Shown in pieces: positions 58,301-64,000 of a stretch of 64,000 bases of DNA (position 1 is the first letter of the stretch; every line of letters begins with the position of its first letter). The notes under the pieces are model-generated. The model was given only the letters and a program-made list of their open reading frames with translations, was not told the DNA's origin and made no database searches. The position numbers were made by a program, and so were the translations under genes. This DNA comes from Bolinopsis microptera (taxonomy: Eukaryota > Ctenophora > Tentaculata > Lobata > Bolinopsidae): NCBI RefSeq assembly GCF_026151205.1, contig NC_087079.1, forward strand, positions 7,802,635 through 7,866,634, given 5' to 3'.

Positions 58301-58801
58301 AAGAAAACATGCAAAACCTGCACAAGTCAGTAGCATTTTTATTTTTGTTACCTTTGCTGTAATATATGTCTTCACTGTTGGATACGGGATCAGTGATTTC
58401 AATTCAATAGTTAACACTATTCAGCACTTCCACTAGCACAGCTGCTCTGATGGTGTTACCCTTCACACTTATTCCATTCACTTTCACTTTCAGGTGAGAA
58501 AAAAGTCGAATTACAAAGCGAATTACAAAGTGAATTACAAAGTGGATTACAACGTGGATTACAAAGTGGATCTTGTCAAGACTTTGACCCTCTTTGTAAT
58601 GAAAAAGAAATAGCTTCGCTGTGCGATGATTCTGAATTACAAAAGATTTGTCCAGCAACTTGTGGACAATGTAGCTATGAGAATAATGGACAGTGCAAGG
58701 ACAAGAGAGAGGCATGTAAAACTGATGAATTGCGGGAGTTTTGTTATCACCCAAATGTGAAAGACCTCTGTCCGCTATCTTGTGGACAATGTGGTATGTA
58801 A
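32313..58801 (+). CDS. Gene 2: secreted protein with ShKT and thrombospondin type 1 domains (multi-exon)
   Basis: A signal-peptide exon is followed by phase 1-1 exons: two ShKT, one TSP1, one ShKT, a linker, four TSP1, then at least eight more ShKT domains and acidic linkers. Introns are long because of nested transposons. The last exon runs into a stop at 58799-58801, before gene 3 starts at 59454. TSP1 modules bind matrix and glycosaminoglycans, so an extracellular role is likely. Skipped or extra exons cannot be excluded in the 38-50 kb stretch. Confidence 0.7.
32590..32985. repeat. Old relative of foldback family B
   Basis: CTACTTGTAGCTAGTAG, GGCCGCCAAATTT, ATCACGAACTGAGA and AAAGTTCGGTCAGGGCC parallel words in the elements at 34310 and 54424, but at lower similarity. 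Confidence 0.5.
33010..33180 (+). CDS. Gene 2 exon: ShKT domain
   Basis: Acceptor CAACATCAG, donor G|GTAAAA. Spacing 11-8-9-3-2 with DMWKFLGFC and CRKTCNIC. Confidence 0.82.
33519..33671 (+). CDS. Gene 2 exon: ShKT variant with wide C5-C6 spacing
   Basis: Acceptor CATCTTTCAG, donor G|GTTTCT. Spacing 10-8-13-3-4; the usual two residues between C5 and C6 are four here (GTGP). An upstream CTGCAG would give the wrong phase. Confidence 0.75.
34150..36755 (-). pseudogene. Decayed reverse-transcriptase element, split by a foldback insertion
   Basis: Minus-strand frames show in order: a CPELFTYI region, VWYADNSAAWGKL (RT catalytic YADD as YADN), LPARMGGLSIPD, GASSWLSTLPL, CVCEKQNHINHTLTC and FAPLVFSTTG. 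The last part resumes across the element at 34310 with YSDVMSFVRLRF. I know this order from a reverse-transcriptase family common in cnidarian and deuterostome genomes, but cannot name the clade. Stops and shifts are frequent. Confidence 0.7.
34310..35218. mobile_element. Foldback element family B, full copy, TTAA target
   Basis: A G-run of about 28 bases, then TTCACCCTGATTTTTTGTG, is mirrored by CAAAAAAATCAGGGTGAA and a C-run. Arms are about 200 bp and include CCTAGTTTGTTGGTCAACTG. TTAA flanks both sides (34306-34309, 35219-35222). It interrupts the reverse-transcriptase remnant, whose reading resumes on the other side. Confidence 0.88.
36757..36815. repeat. Fragment of foldback family A
   Basis: GGGGGCTGGGGGGTCTTTAT followed by AAATTCCACCGAAATTGAT resembles one end of the elements at 28157 and 57500. 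Confidence 0.5.
36883..37059 (+). CDS. Gene 2 exon: thrombospondin type 1 domain 1
   Basis: Acceptor CTATTTCAG, donor G|GTAATT, phase 1-1. GDWSKCSAECDGGTQTRTRQ gives the WxxC, CxxxCxxG and RxR signature; six cysteines. The end reads CNEDWPCPG, one residue longer than the other copies. Confidence 0.88.
37150..37538. mobile_element. Inverted-repeat element in the intron after TSP1
   Basis: CTAATGTCCGTTCATAATTA at the left mirrors TAATTATGAACGGACATTAG at the right; arms of about 60 bp. An internal hairpin of AATAAGGTCCGATAAGGTAG and its complement occurs at 37440-37500. A partial copy is at 51690-51810, in the equivalent intron of the duplicated block. Confidence 0.75.
37746..37865 (+). CDS. 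Gene 2 exon: compact ShKT domain
   Basis: Acceptor AATCATACAG, donor G|GTTAGT. Spacing 8-5-8-3-2 with CRIC at the end. The C2-C3 loop is three residues shorter than usual. Confidence 0.78.
37994..38044 (+). CDS. Gene 2 exon: acidic linker
   Basis: Acceptor CATTTATAG, donor G|GTTAGA, 51 bp, phase 1-1, rich in Asp/Glu. The start resembles the long exon at 55855. Confidence 0.55.
   Translation: MRVMNPKKKVMITKTH
38385..38420. repeat. Inverted partner of 44704-44740
   Basis: CACTTCGAGATGGTAGGGCC and TACTCTC here are the complement of GAGAGTAGGCCCTGCCATCT CGAAGTG at 44704. The pair brackets the nested LINEs. Confidence 0.65.
38985..40561 (-). pseudogene. LINE-A: RNase H and zinc-knuckle region
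   Basis: ITCYTDGS, YRTELTAIIEA, IIWSDSLSSI and WIAAHIGLWGNEKADELA are the four RNase H catalytic regions (Asp, Glu, Asp, Asp). CGDGEETVSHFLGQC is the C-terminal zinc-binding motif, in a different frame. The presence of RNase H points to the I superfamily. Confidence 0.8.
40568..41614 (-). pseudogene. LINE-A: reverse transcriptase domain
   Basis: GPDTLKPIIF, SFRTITLSP, RQFGFRKGCST, FLDIEGAFDNV, RRGCPQGGILSPFLWN and QAFADDLVSLAEG are RT motifs in order, with the catalytic FADD kept. A 348-residue open stretch that begins and ends abruptly relative to the parts around it. Confidence 0.85.
41736..42973 (-). pseudogene. LINE-A: APE endonuclease region
   Basis: Two frames: 42973-42401 has VTQINLKR and ILATEPYTNN, the N-terminal Asn and Glu of an APE domain; 42248-41736 has TFLNSRGHNSIIDLTIT and SDHRYIMFD, its C-terminal signature. 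The gap between them is shifted. Confidence 0.75.
42892..43530 (-). pseudogene. LINE-A: ORF1 fragment with DUF4780-like domain
   Basis: SRYTFYVPNQL and RIWVEVSPEGETFLKGHSFL fit the domain found N-terminal in some I-type elements. The ATG at 43551 lies in the target sequence, so the true 5' end has been lost. Confidence 0.55.
44554..44660 (+). repeat. LINE-B 3' tail repeats
   Basis: TTCGATTTGCTGTACATTTG TTTATTTGCTATTTTGTAA occurs twice in tandem and is followed by (TCAAA)n, a typical LINE 3' microsatellite. Confidence 0.7.
44704..44740. repeat. Inverted partner of 38385-38420
   Basis: GAGAGTAGGCCCTGCCATCT CGAAGTGA pairs with the left copy 6.3 kb away. Confidence 0.65.
44811..45160. repeat. 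Cluster of GTACTTTTAAAAGTAC palindromes
   Basis: Perfect 16-bp palindromes lie at 44811-44826, 44848-44863 and 45114-45129. Imperfect or half copies are at 44864, 45098 and 45145. A dispersed repeat (44985-45080) lies between the two groups. Confidence 0.8.
44985..45080. repeat. Inverted copy of the repeat at 25085
   Basis: CAAATGAGAGCTTCTAGAAG and CCGTGACAGATTCG match the complement of 25085-25180. Confidence 0.5.
45590..45920 (+). pseudogene. CR1/RTE-like reverse-transcriptase fragment
   Basis: EQHGFLSKRSCISNLLE, then LYLDFQKEFDSVPHGRL, ETLGITGKT and SVTSGV follow the RT order (fingers, palm with the first Asp, then the VTSGVPQG region) across at least two frame changes. No YADD region remains. 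Confidence 0.65.
46186..46600 (+). pseudogene. Unidentified broken frame with coiled-coil repeats
   Basis: An open frame from 46186 has DVGDLVYKEWGIQWEPARV, which resembles a Tudor/chromo-type barrel, and ends in a TAG at 46424. Beyond it, a 40-45 bp unit containing GAGAGAATTCTAGAGGAACA repeats about four times and would code a Glu/Ala-rich coiled coil. I do not recognise it; it may be transposon-derived. Confidence 0.35.
46768..49056. mobile_element. 2.3-kb inverted-repeat element with TGGTGGAGC motif array
   Basis: About 32 identical terminal bases start GGTCATGTTAGAGATTGATG and run into a T-run. TTAT flanks both sides (46764-46767, 49057-49060). An empty copy of the target (CAGGAAACCTTATCCAAAGG) survives at 49498, confirming the 4-bp duplication. 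Inside, TCAACCTGGTGGAGCA or close variants occur about 20 times in both orientations. No open frame. Confidence 0.88.
49064..49545. repeat. About 138-bp tandem repeat
   Basis: Units starting GGGGTCACAAAGG and containing AAGATCACACTTTCTTC and CAGTTGTAT occur three times (49073, 49211, 49349), with a partial fourth at 49505. The element at 46768 inserted in the first unit. Confidence 0.85.
49783..49953 (+). CDS. Gene 2 exon: thrombospondin type 1 domain 2
   Basis: Acceptor TCTAATTTCAG, donor G|GTAATT, phase 1-1. WSKCSADC, GGTQTKTRQC and CNEDPCPG give the TSP1 pattern; codes start with GYGAFG instead of GYSAFG. First of four exons spaced about 465-480 bp. Confidence 0.88.
50248..50421 (+). CDS. 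Gene 2 exon: thrombospondin type 1 domain 3
   Basis: Acceptor CTAATTTCAG, donor G|GTAATC. WSKCSAEC and CNEDPCPG are kept, but the middle reads APSNGGKEC where the others have APRHGGK. One extra codon at the start, as in domain 1. Confidence 0.88.
50727..50897 (+). CDS. Gene 2 exon: thrombospondin type 1 domain 4
   Basis: Acceptor CTAATTTCAG, donor G|GTAATC. WSKCSAEC, GGTQTKTRQC, CNEDPCPG. Introns share long blocks with neighbouring copies. Confidence 0.88.
51205..51375 (+). CDS. Gene 2 exon: thrombospondin type 1 domain 5
   Basis: Acceptor CTAATTTCAG, donor G|GTAATT. Closest in sequence to domain 2 (SADCEGG, DDSKTQ). Its downstream intron carries the same inverted-repeat element remnant as the intron after domain 1. 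Confidence 0.88.
51690..51810. repeat. Partial copy of the inverted-repeat element at 37150
   Basis: GGACAAATAAGGTCCGATAA through GAACGGACATTAGTATA matches the right half of the 37150 element; the left arm is missing. Confidence 0.7.
52017..52133 (+). CDS. Gene 2 exon: ShKT domain with short C3-C4 loop
   Basis: Acceptor TTTTATACAG, donor G|GTTAGT. Spacing 8-8-6-3-2, ending CRKTCKIC. It is the counterpart of 37746 in the duplicated block. Confidence 0.78.
52294..52413 (+). CDS. Gene 2 exon: very compact ShKT domain
   Basis: Acceptor CATTTACAG, donor G|GTTAGT. Spacing 8-2-7-3-2: only two residues (CGNC) separate C2 and C3, where a helix normally sits. All six cysteines are present. Confidence 0.72.
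54010..54115 (+). repeat. Dispersed SINE-like repeat copy
   Basis: Matches the minus strand of 740-850, with CCTTGCTGTACGGC, GTTAAACAAGG and GTACAGACT. Nested in the 52486 element. Confidence 0.5.
54424..55081. mobile_element. Foldback element family B, truncated inverted copy
   Basis: Most of one arm and the loop of the 34310 element, in opposite orientation, ending in a C-run and TTAA at 55082-55085. The other end also abuts TTAA (54420-54423) but lacks the G-run arm. Confidence 0.75.
55340..55486 (+). CDS. Gene 2 exon: ShKT domain
   Basis: A pyrimidine tract and CCCTAAAG precede it; donor A|GTTAGT. A Lys/Asp linker is followed by spacing 8-8-6-3-2 with CSSVLRAGNC and CQKTCNMC. Confidence 0.75.
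55566..55671 (+). pseudogene. Dead copy of the 55340 exon
   Basis: The sequence from CCCTAAATAC to GTTTTACGTGCC copies 55330-55430, but the acceptor AAAG is changed to AAAT and the match stops after CSSVLRA, before C3. Unrelated sequence follows, so the ShKT domain is lost. Confidence 0.7.
55672..55854. other. Unrelated insert and C-run
   Basis: Replaces the end of the dead exon. It contains a C-run at 55807-55827 and no recognised feature; it ends at the acceptor of the next exon. Confidence 0.4.
55855..56190 (+). CDS. Gene 2 exon: acidic linker plus seven-cysteine ShKT
   Basis: Acceptor CATTTATAG, donor A|GTTAGT. A long Asp/Glu/Lys linker with two copies of a unit around DDNEDA is followed by seven cysteines. 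An extra one four residues before C1 (VCDKEC) precedes CSSVLRGGNC and CKETCTTC. The odd cysteine could bridge to another chain. Confidence 0.78.
56331..56380 (+). pseudogene. Dead copy of the linker exon start
   Basis: CATTTATAGATACG repeats the acceptor and first codons of the exons at 37994 and 55855, but TAA follows after three codons. Confidence 0.5.
56732..56896 (+). CDS. Gene 2 exon: ShKT domain, CPASC subtype
   Basis: Acceptor ATAATTACAG, donor G|GTATGT. ELQRELESGS linker, spacing 6-8-9-3-2, ending CPASCGQC. Closely related to the first domain of the exon at 58494. Confidence 0.8.
57044..57355 (+). CDS. Gene 2 exon: acidic repeats plus ShKT with adjacent C5-C6
   Basis: Acceptor CAATGGTTTAG, donor G|GTTAGT. 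Three 45-bp repeats coding SDDADETKEDDTGKE precede cysteines spaced 13-8-10-3, and then CC: the sixth cysteine follows the fifth directly (KTCCYF) instead of two residues later. Confidence 0.75.
57500..58084. mobile_element. Foldback element family A, copy 2
   Basis: Arms with CAAAATTCTCTCGAAATTGA and GATATCTATCAGCTGTTTTT mirror each other; TTAA lies at 57496-57499 and 58085-58088. The left G-run arm end is truncated compared with 28157. Confidence 0.8.
58176..58325 (+). CDS. Gene 2 exon: compact ShKT domain
   Basis: Acceptor ATTGTTTCAG, donor A|GTCAGT. Lys/Glu linker, spacing 8-4-10-3-2 with CANQNC and CKKTCKTC. Confidence 0.76.
58494..58801 (+). CDS. Gene 2 terminal exon: two ShKT domains
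   Basis: Acceptor TTTCACTTTCAG. A 12-bp unit (GAATTACAAAGT and variants) repeats six times to code ELQS-type residues. Two domains follow, spaced 6-8-8-3-2, both ending CGQC. A GTATGT donor at 58794 exists, but unspliced reading stops at TAA 58799-58801, and gene 3 begins soon after, so a terminal exon is preferred. Confidence 0.75.
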
Positions 58802-59453
58802 TTGTTATTAAATTATAAATTCATTTTGTGATTACTTTATTCGTTAATTAGTGAGTAGTTAGTACAATAATGAGTCATGAAAACTGAAAAGGAGCTAGCT
58901 GACATTTTTCATCGTATGGGCTAACTAATAAGTATTATTATATATAACCATATATAATATTATATATAGTTCTTGCTTCAATGACTCAGATAATAAATTA
59001 CCATTTTTGAATGAGTAGCAAACAATCCAGAGATTTTATTGAATATGAACTATTTTATGTGTCAAATTGTAATTATGTAAAAATGTAAATAAAATTTAAA
59101 TAAAAATGCAAATAAAATGTAAATGTATATATTGTATATAAACTTATTGTTTCATTGATTTAAAGTCGCAGTTCACGAAGGAAAGTTTCGAGAAACTTAT
59201 TGTAATCATTCATTTATTTATTAAAATCTTATGGCTTTCAGTTTCATTCAACGTTTTAATCTTTAAAACTCACTAAACAGTCAATTTCTTATCTTGGCTT
59301 TTTCATGTTATTATGTCTATTATCATAGAATGTCTATTATCATAGAATGTCTATTATCATAGAATGATAGACAATAAATATAACCAAATCCATGTATCCA
59401 TAGGCATGAAACACTGCTGACTTTACGATATTTAATTCGGCAGTATCTTAAGA
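58802..59453. other. Gene 2-gene 3 spacer
   Basis: Very AT-rich; several AATAAA sequences (58992, 59087-59118) could end gene 2. At 59311-59368 a 17-bp unit (TGTCTATTATCATAGAA) is repeated three times. It should hold the gene 3 promoter; no motif stands out. Confidence 0.5.
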
Positions 59454-59538
59454 ATGTATAATACCAAACATCTCATTGCCGTTCTATGTTTGGTGTTGCA
59501 TGTTCCTGTTTGCCAAGGGCTTTTTGATGGTTTCATTG
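59454..59538 (+). CDS. Gene 3 exon 1: signal peptide
   Basis: ATG starts MYNTKHLIAVLCLVLHVPVC, a good secretory signal, and the exon ends G|GTAAGT in phase 1. Confidence 0.75.
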
Positions 59539-61499
59539 GTAAGTGATTTATAGCCTTACGACCTTGCAATTGAATTCAATTAGAGACTATTATTAGGAGT
59601 TTTATGTTATAAATATTATTTGCATAGACAATCTAGGTATTTTTCGATTTGGGTTAAACGAGGACGAAATCAGCCAGCTAAGCTTTTGACTGATTTAGTA
59701 ACCCCGAAGACCGAAGTTAAGCCGTAGTACATGTACATTGTACATATTACATTACACTGGAGCTTACACAGTGTAATTTCCTCTGCGCCGCCTACGTTTA
59801 TATAGGCGCGCGGCGCAGACTGGAGGAAAGTACACTGTAAGCTCGATTCAGTGTAATGTACGGCTTTTGTAAATTCGAGATAACAACTACATTTAAACAT
59901 GCAGGTGGTTGCAAATGGCGGGCCATTATCACAGGCGACTTGTTGCAGAGACACAACAACATAATCGATCCTTTGGCCTGCGAAACACTGTGTAAGGAAC
60001 ACAGTGATTGTGTTGCGTATACCTACATGGGAAATCTTCTGAGGAACCCTGGTAAAATAAGTTTAAATTTGACCTTATTAAGTTATCTCTGAATCAGAGG
60101 TACATTCACAAGAGGTTCTGATTAGTTCCATTCTAAACCTTCAACCTCACTGATCTTTTTCAGATCTTGAAATATTAGATGGATTAATCCGTTGCAAACC
60201 ATGACATACAATAGCATACGTACATATACCGTATATTATTACAAGCTCCTCACTCGGCAGGTGCGTGTTTTCTCCGAGGGACAGGGCACAGTCCACTTAA
60301 AGGAGCCGGTAAGGAACTTATCGTCAAAAGTGGGGCCATTACTGGAATACCGAACTGTCAAAATACAGGTTAGAGGCTTCCCAAGTGACGTCATTTAGAT
60401 CATTGAGTTTTAATTTTAATCTTAACCCTTTACTTATCAGGTTTTTCAGATTATTGGTCGGCCAATATATGAACAAATTGTTAAGTTTTAACATCGTCCT
60501 TGTCTTGAAAATTCTTCCATTTTTAACTTAATCTACTTCACCCCAGATTCTTGCATTAACAACGAGGTTGTCTTCACAAAAGGATTAATGGAAAAGTTAG
60601 AAATGATCCCAAATTTGGAGGAATGCAAACGAGCCTGCCTTATTATTGAAGCCTGTGCTCTGTTCACTTTCTTTCCAGGTATGAAGGTTAACAGTTCAGT
60701 CATATGGTGCTATGGCAGTTAAACTTCTAGTGCCTTACCAATTTAAATTCCGTAAAATGGCAAATTTTCCGATGTGACACTAACCATATGGGCTCTTTGG
60801 ATTAATGGAAATAAAATAAGTATATAGATAGAAAATATGTGACCCCTGGCGCGATTTTCCATAATTTTTTGCCCGGTAATATATCGGTCCGGCAGAAATT
60901 CCGTCCGAAATTCAAAACACGATGCTATATTATTCAATCACATTTTAAGATTTTATATAACAATCATACTGAGCTATAAACCTAGATAAAATGTTGTGCT
61001 TCCTGAGAGACGAAACCGCAACCGTTCTACACAAAACGAAATCGGTGAAAGTTGTTTCGGGAATTCTTAACTGTAAGTGTAAACCTGCTATTAAAAGTAT
61101 AAATCTTCGTATTTAAAAAAAACCTTCAGTTAATGTACTTGGTCCTGACTTTTAGCTCATATTCACAACAGAAATGTTAGTGATGCAGATTTTCTTCTTA
61201 AACATTACAATTATCCATCGACTATTCAGGTGATCGTACAAGTAATGGAGTCAACCAATTGGGGAACAATTTTAAATCACAAAACAACCTTGACCGTAAT
61301 GAACAATTCCTAAAGGACGAAGATGCAGAGATAAGCATGTATCACTCCAATCAAGACGGTGTTGGGAGATTCATGAAATCGAAAAATGAATTGGAGGAAA
61401 ACGGGAAATTTAAAAAAGTAGTGTTAGATGATGTAGAGGGGTGTTCAGTTAATATCGGAAAAGATAAGGCAAGCACCACTGAGCTACCCATCCCAGTCG
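59454..61499 (+). CDS. Gene 3: secreted PAN/Apple-domain protein, 5' part (multi-exon)
   Basis: Six exons in one phase: signal peptide (59454-59538), PAN 1 first half (59905-60051) and second half (60261-60368), PAN 2 first half (60547-60678) and second half (60986-61072), and a charged linker (61230-61499). The next exon is not visible before a LINE at 62149, so the gene either continues beyond the window or is cut. It belongs with genes 1 and 2 by domain type, phase and orientation. Confidence 0.7.
59749..59860. repeat. Long perfect-looking hairpin in gene 3 intron 1
   Basis: ACATTACACTGGAGCTTACA is mirrored by TGTAAGCTCGATTCAGTGTA ATGT, and TGCGCCGCC by GGCGCGCGGCGCA, around a short TATA-like loop. 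It is a foldback element or a structured RNA. Confidence 0.7.
59905..60051 (+). CDS. Gene 3 exon: PAN domain 1, first half
   Basis: Acceptor AACATGCAG, donor G|GTAAAA. GCKWR, ACETLCKEHSDCVAYTYM are the PAN helix and strand motifs. Confidence 0.75.
60261..60368 (+). CDS. Gene 3 exon: PAN domain 1, second half
   Basis: Acceptor CACTCGGCAG, donor G|GTTAGA. ACFLRGTG and KSGAITGIPNC complete the domain (final Cys of the Apple fold). Confidence 0.72.
60547..60678 (+). CDS. Gene 3 exon: PAN domain 2, first half
   Basis: Acceptor TTCACCCCAG, donor G|GTATGA. SCINNEVVF and ECKRACLIIEACALFTFF. Confidence 0.74.
60986..61072 (+). CDS. Gene 3 exon: PAN domain 2, second half
   Basis: Acceptor TAAACCTAG, donor T|GTAAGT. 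LCFLRDE and SVKVVSGILN; the splice completes a Cys codon (T|GT), supplying the last PAN cysteine. Confidence 0.7.
61230..61499 (+). CDS. Gene 3 exon: charged linker
   Basis: Acceptor GACTATTCAG, donor G|GTAAGT, phase 1-1. Rich in Asn, Lys, Glu and Asp; a single cysteine (EGCSVN) near the end. No domain recognised. Confidence 0.65.
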
Positions 61500-62148
61500 G
61501 TAAGTTGACTATTAGTTAACCTAGTTTCTTTGTGGACACAATCGAATGATTTTGCTGCTGCTGATATAGTAGAAAATATTTAATTTTTCGTGTGTTTACC
61601 TCAAAAGCGTATCTCCAGAGGCTGTCTTCGTGTTCAGAAGTAACAAGATCTGCTCCTTGTTCCCTCTTTTTTCCTCTTTTTAATCCTTGCAAATTCTTCA
61701 TTTTTCCGTTTATATGACCCTATTAAGAGAACTGTTTTGTTTTGAAACCCCAAGGTGGAGGTTGGCGTGTGCCGCAATTTATTAATCAATGGTTATTACA
61801 TAAATGAAATTATAGAAGTCACACTAAAATATAATAATGTAAAATAAAATATATTAAAATGAATGCCCTACTAAAAGTACTATATAACTAACGGTCTGCA
61901 AAACTGGTTGAAGTCGCAATTTGTAAACATGCTAATTACTATTTAATAATAATAGATAAAAAGTTTTGCGCGGCAGATGTAAATTCGGCATTGCATAATG
62001 GCAGTGAAATTAAAATGATATGTTGTTGATAAAAGATCATGGTCATTTGTCGCGAGTGATCTTTCTTTACGCGTTGTCGCTTACTAACTCGGTGTTGTAG
62101 TCTATCTGCGAGCGCCCTTCTCTTTGAGACTTTCTTAGCCCAGGTATA
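61500..62148. other. Non-coding stretch before the right-edge LINE
   Basis: AT-rich intron or intergenic sequence; no exon or repeat recognised. The right part is presumably the 3' tail of the minus-strand LINE. Confidence 0.4.
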
Positions 62149-64000
62149 CTATAAAGTAAGAAATTTGGCCAATTCATCGTCTCCTGAGCTTTGCAGCTTG
62201 AGGAGTTCGCGCTTAGCTGAATTTTTAAAGATTTCAATTGAAAAGGTAGAACTTGGAATAGTTATATCCTTACTTTGTTTTGTAATAGAGAGCATGGGTC
62301 CTTTGAAGAAAAGAGTATTTCTAAATGTTGGGCCGTTGTAAGTTGTGAACCAAGAAAGGTTATGTTCGTATGTGGAATTATAGGTGGGAATATCGTGAGG
62401 GAAAAGTTCTTTGATGGATTTAGGGAGAAGGCTTGGCATGTTCCTTACTTTGTGTAGTAGAATAAGAGCGTTTTTTACAATGACGCTATGGACTGTTAGG
62501 ATATTATGCAATCTAAACGCACTTTTTGTGTGCTCCGGGGGATTGCCGTCTTTATATCTATAATTTACATATCCTGACATAACAGCTCTAATTCCCTGCT
62601 TTTGCTTGGTGAACAGAGATTCAATGTGACCTTTTGAGGCAAATCCCCACACTAAAGAACAGAAATTTAGATGGGATTGGATAAGGCTTTGGAAAATGTT
62701 TAGGCGGGCTTTGATAGGTAGAAGGTGCTTTAGCTTATACATAACTCCGAGGTAGCGACCCATCTTTATTCTAACTGCCGTAATGTGTTTTTGCCAAGTG
62801 AGCTTTTCGTCTAGGATCACTCCTAAAAATCTTGCTTCAGTCTTACGTTCGATTACAGTGTTGTCAATGGACAAATTAAAGCCGCTGAAGTCGATTCTTT
62901 TTCTAGTGAAAATCATGTAACACGTCTTTTTTACATTTAAAGATAGCCCATTAGCACCTACCCAATCTACAAGACGTGAAATTAGCTGATTAGCTTTTAA
63001 TTGTATTTCTTCTAGGGTGGTTCCACTAATTAATATGTTTGCGTCGTCGGCATAAAGGATGAACTTTGCAAAATCACTAATTCCAGGTAGGTCGTTTATA
63101 TAAATTACAAATAAGAGAGGTCCTAAAATGCTACCCTGAGGTACGCCGTAAACTATGGGCATGCTAGAAGAGCAAGTTCCGTTTAAAGTTACGTATTGAG
63201 ATCGATTACAAAGGTAAGATCTAAACCATTCGTGCGCGACTCCCCTGATCCCACAATGGTCAAGCTTCTTAAGTAAGGTCTCATGATCAAGCACGTCAAA
63301 GGCTTTAATGTAATCGAGCAGGAGCAGTAGGGAAATTTGTTTCTTATTCAGAGAGTATAGTATAGAATTTTGGGCATTGAGCAGTGCATGTTCGCACGAT
63401 CTTCCTGGCCGAAATCCGTATTGATTTTCGAAAAGAGAATCGTTCTTATCTAAAAATTCTAAAACACGAGCATGCATAAGTTTCTCATAAATTTTCGAGA
63501 ATGATCCCAAAAGAGAGATCGGCCTATAATTAGCTACTTCCAATTTTGAACCACCTTTGTGGATAGGAACGACTTTCGCAGTTTTTAGAGCATTTGGGAA
63601 GGTACCACTGGAGAACGAACAGTTAATGACATTAGCTAGTGCCCTGGTAAAGTTTTCGCAGCTGTTTGCAATTTTCAATGGCTCAATTTTACAATCGAGT
63701 GTGGACTTGTTCTTAAGCCCTGATATTATCTTTTGGACTTCACCGTGTGATGTAGGCTTAAGAAACATCGAGTTACTACACGAAGCCTTAAGAAAATGCT
63801 TGAAACCACCTGGGTCAAAGGTTCGACGGGCAGCGATTTGCCTCTTGATACTGGCTGCAATACCGGAGAAGTAGCCGTTAAATTTCTCAGCGACTGCCAG
63901 ATCGGAGCTTATAATCGTGCCATCGTCGTCCTTCAGACGGGTGTGTCCGAACTTTTTTCTGTTACGGTTCAGGAGGCCATTGATAATTTTCCATTGATTT
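62149..64000 (-). CDS. LINE reverse transcriptase (CR1/Jockey type), runs off the window
   Basis: Open on the minus strand from the window edge to a stop at 62149, over 600 residues. Motifs in order: VAEKFNGYF, NYRPISLLGSFSKIYEKL, QYGFRPGRSCEHALL, LDYIKAFDVLDH, YGVPQGSILGPLLFVIYIND, FILYADDANILI (catalytic YADD), RFLGVILDEKLTW, and a C-terminal tail without RNase H. ATG 63768 is internal; the protein clearly continues upstream. It has no stop or shift in view and may be a young copy. Confidence 0.88.
   Translation of the reverse strand, partial: NQWKIINGLLNRNRKKFGHTRLKDDDGTIISSDLAVAEKFNGYFSGIAASIKRQIAARRTFDPGGFKHFLKASCSNSMFLKPTSHGEVQKIISGLKNKSTLDCKIEPLKIANSCENFTRALANVINCSFSSGTFPNALKTAKVVPIHKGGSKLEVANYRPISLLGSFSKIYEKLMHARVLEFLDKNDSLFENQYGFRPGRSCEHALLNAQNSILYSLNKKQISLLLLLDYIKAFDVLDHETLLKKLDHCGIRGVAHEWFRSYLCNRSQYVTLNGTCSSSMPIVYGVPQGSILGPLLFVIYINDLPGISDFAKFILYADDANILISGTTLEEIQLKANQLISRLVDWVGANGLSLNVKKTCYMIFTRKRIDFSGFNLSIDNTVIERKTEARFLGVILDEKLTWQKHITAVRIKMGRYLGVMYKLKHLLPIKARLNIFQSLIQSHLNFCSLVWGFASKGHIESLFTKQKQGIRAVMSGYVNYRYKDGNPPEHTKSAFRLHNILTVHSVIVKNALILLHKVRNMPSLLPKSIKELFPHDIPTYNSTYEHNLSWFTTYNGPTFRNTLFFKGPMLSITKQSKDITIPSSTFSIEIFKNSAKRELLKLQSSGDDELAKFLTL

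Overview
The window is AT-rich, intron-rich animal DNA full of transposable elements. Coding exons are small (about 40-340 bp), GT-AG spliced and nearly all flanked by phase-1 introns. Their domains (ShKT, thrombospondin type 1, PAN/Apple, Sushi), together with the LINE, retrozyme-like and inverted-repeat elements, suggest a cnidarian-like invertebrate. This is inference; no species marker was found.

Layout. (1) 1-583, minus: 5' end of a major-facilitator transporter. (2) About 1.1-31.2 kb, plus: gene 1, a very large secreted protein with 28 recognisable ShKT domains, acidic or lysine-rich linkers, then PAN, Sushi and PAN domains and a stop at 31233-31235. Its possible signal-peptide exon is at 1141. 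One intron holds an intronless carbohydrate sulfotransferase (11832-13280) on the same strand. (3) 32.3-58.8 kb, plus: gene 2, with a signal peptide, ShKT exons, five thrombospondin exons (four in a tandem array) and further ShKT exons, ending near 58801. (4) 59.45-61.5 kb, plus: gene 3, with a signal peptide, two PAN domains each split over two exons and a linker; it is probably incomplete. The three genes lie head to tail and look like a local family of secreted or matrix proteins. ShKT is the fold of sea-anemone potassium-channel toxins but is also common in non-toxin extracellular proteins. Nothing here shows toxicity, and the size and mix of domains fit a matrix or mucus protein better.

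Between the exons is a dense mobile-element record. It includes a 3.56 kb DNA transposon with about 860 bp inverted repeats and TTAT target duplications. Three non-autonomous inverted-repeat elements (1.6, 2.3 and 2.8 kb) have 4-bp target duplications and internal arrays of short motifs in both orientations. Foldback elements with G/C-run ends sit at TTAA. An APE-RT-RNaseH LINE is inserted in the ORF1 of another LINE. A reverse-transcriptase element is split by a TTAA foldback. There is also a minus-strand hammerhead ribozyme, (TTATATAC)n satellites and an intact LINE reverse transcriptase at the right edge.

The most notable signals are the modular phase 1-1 exon architecture with recent exon amplification (four 689-bp units; a duplicated 1.3-1.9 kb block; a TSP1 array), the motif-array elements, the hammerhead ribozyme, and ShKT exons that have lost, gained or moved cysteines.
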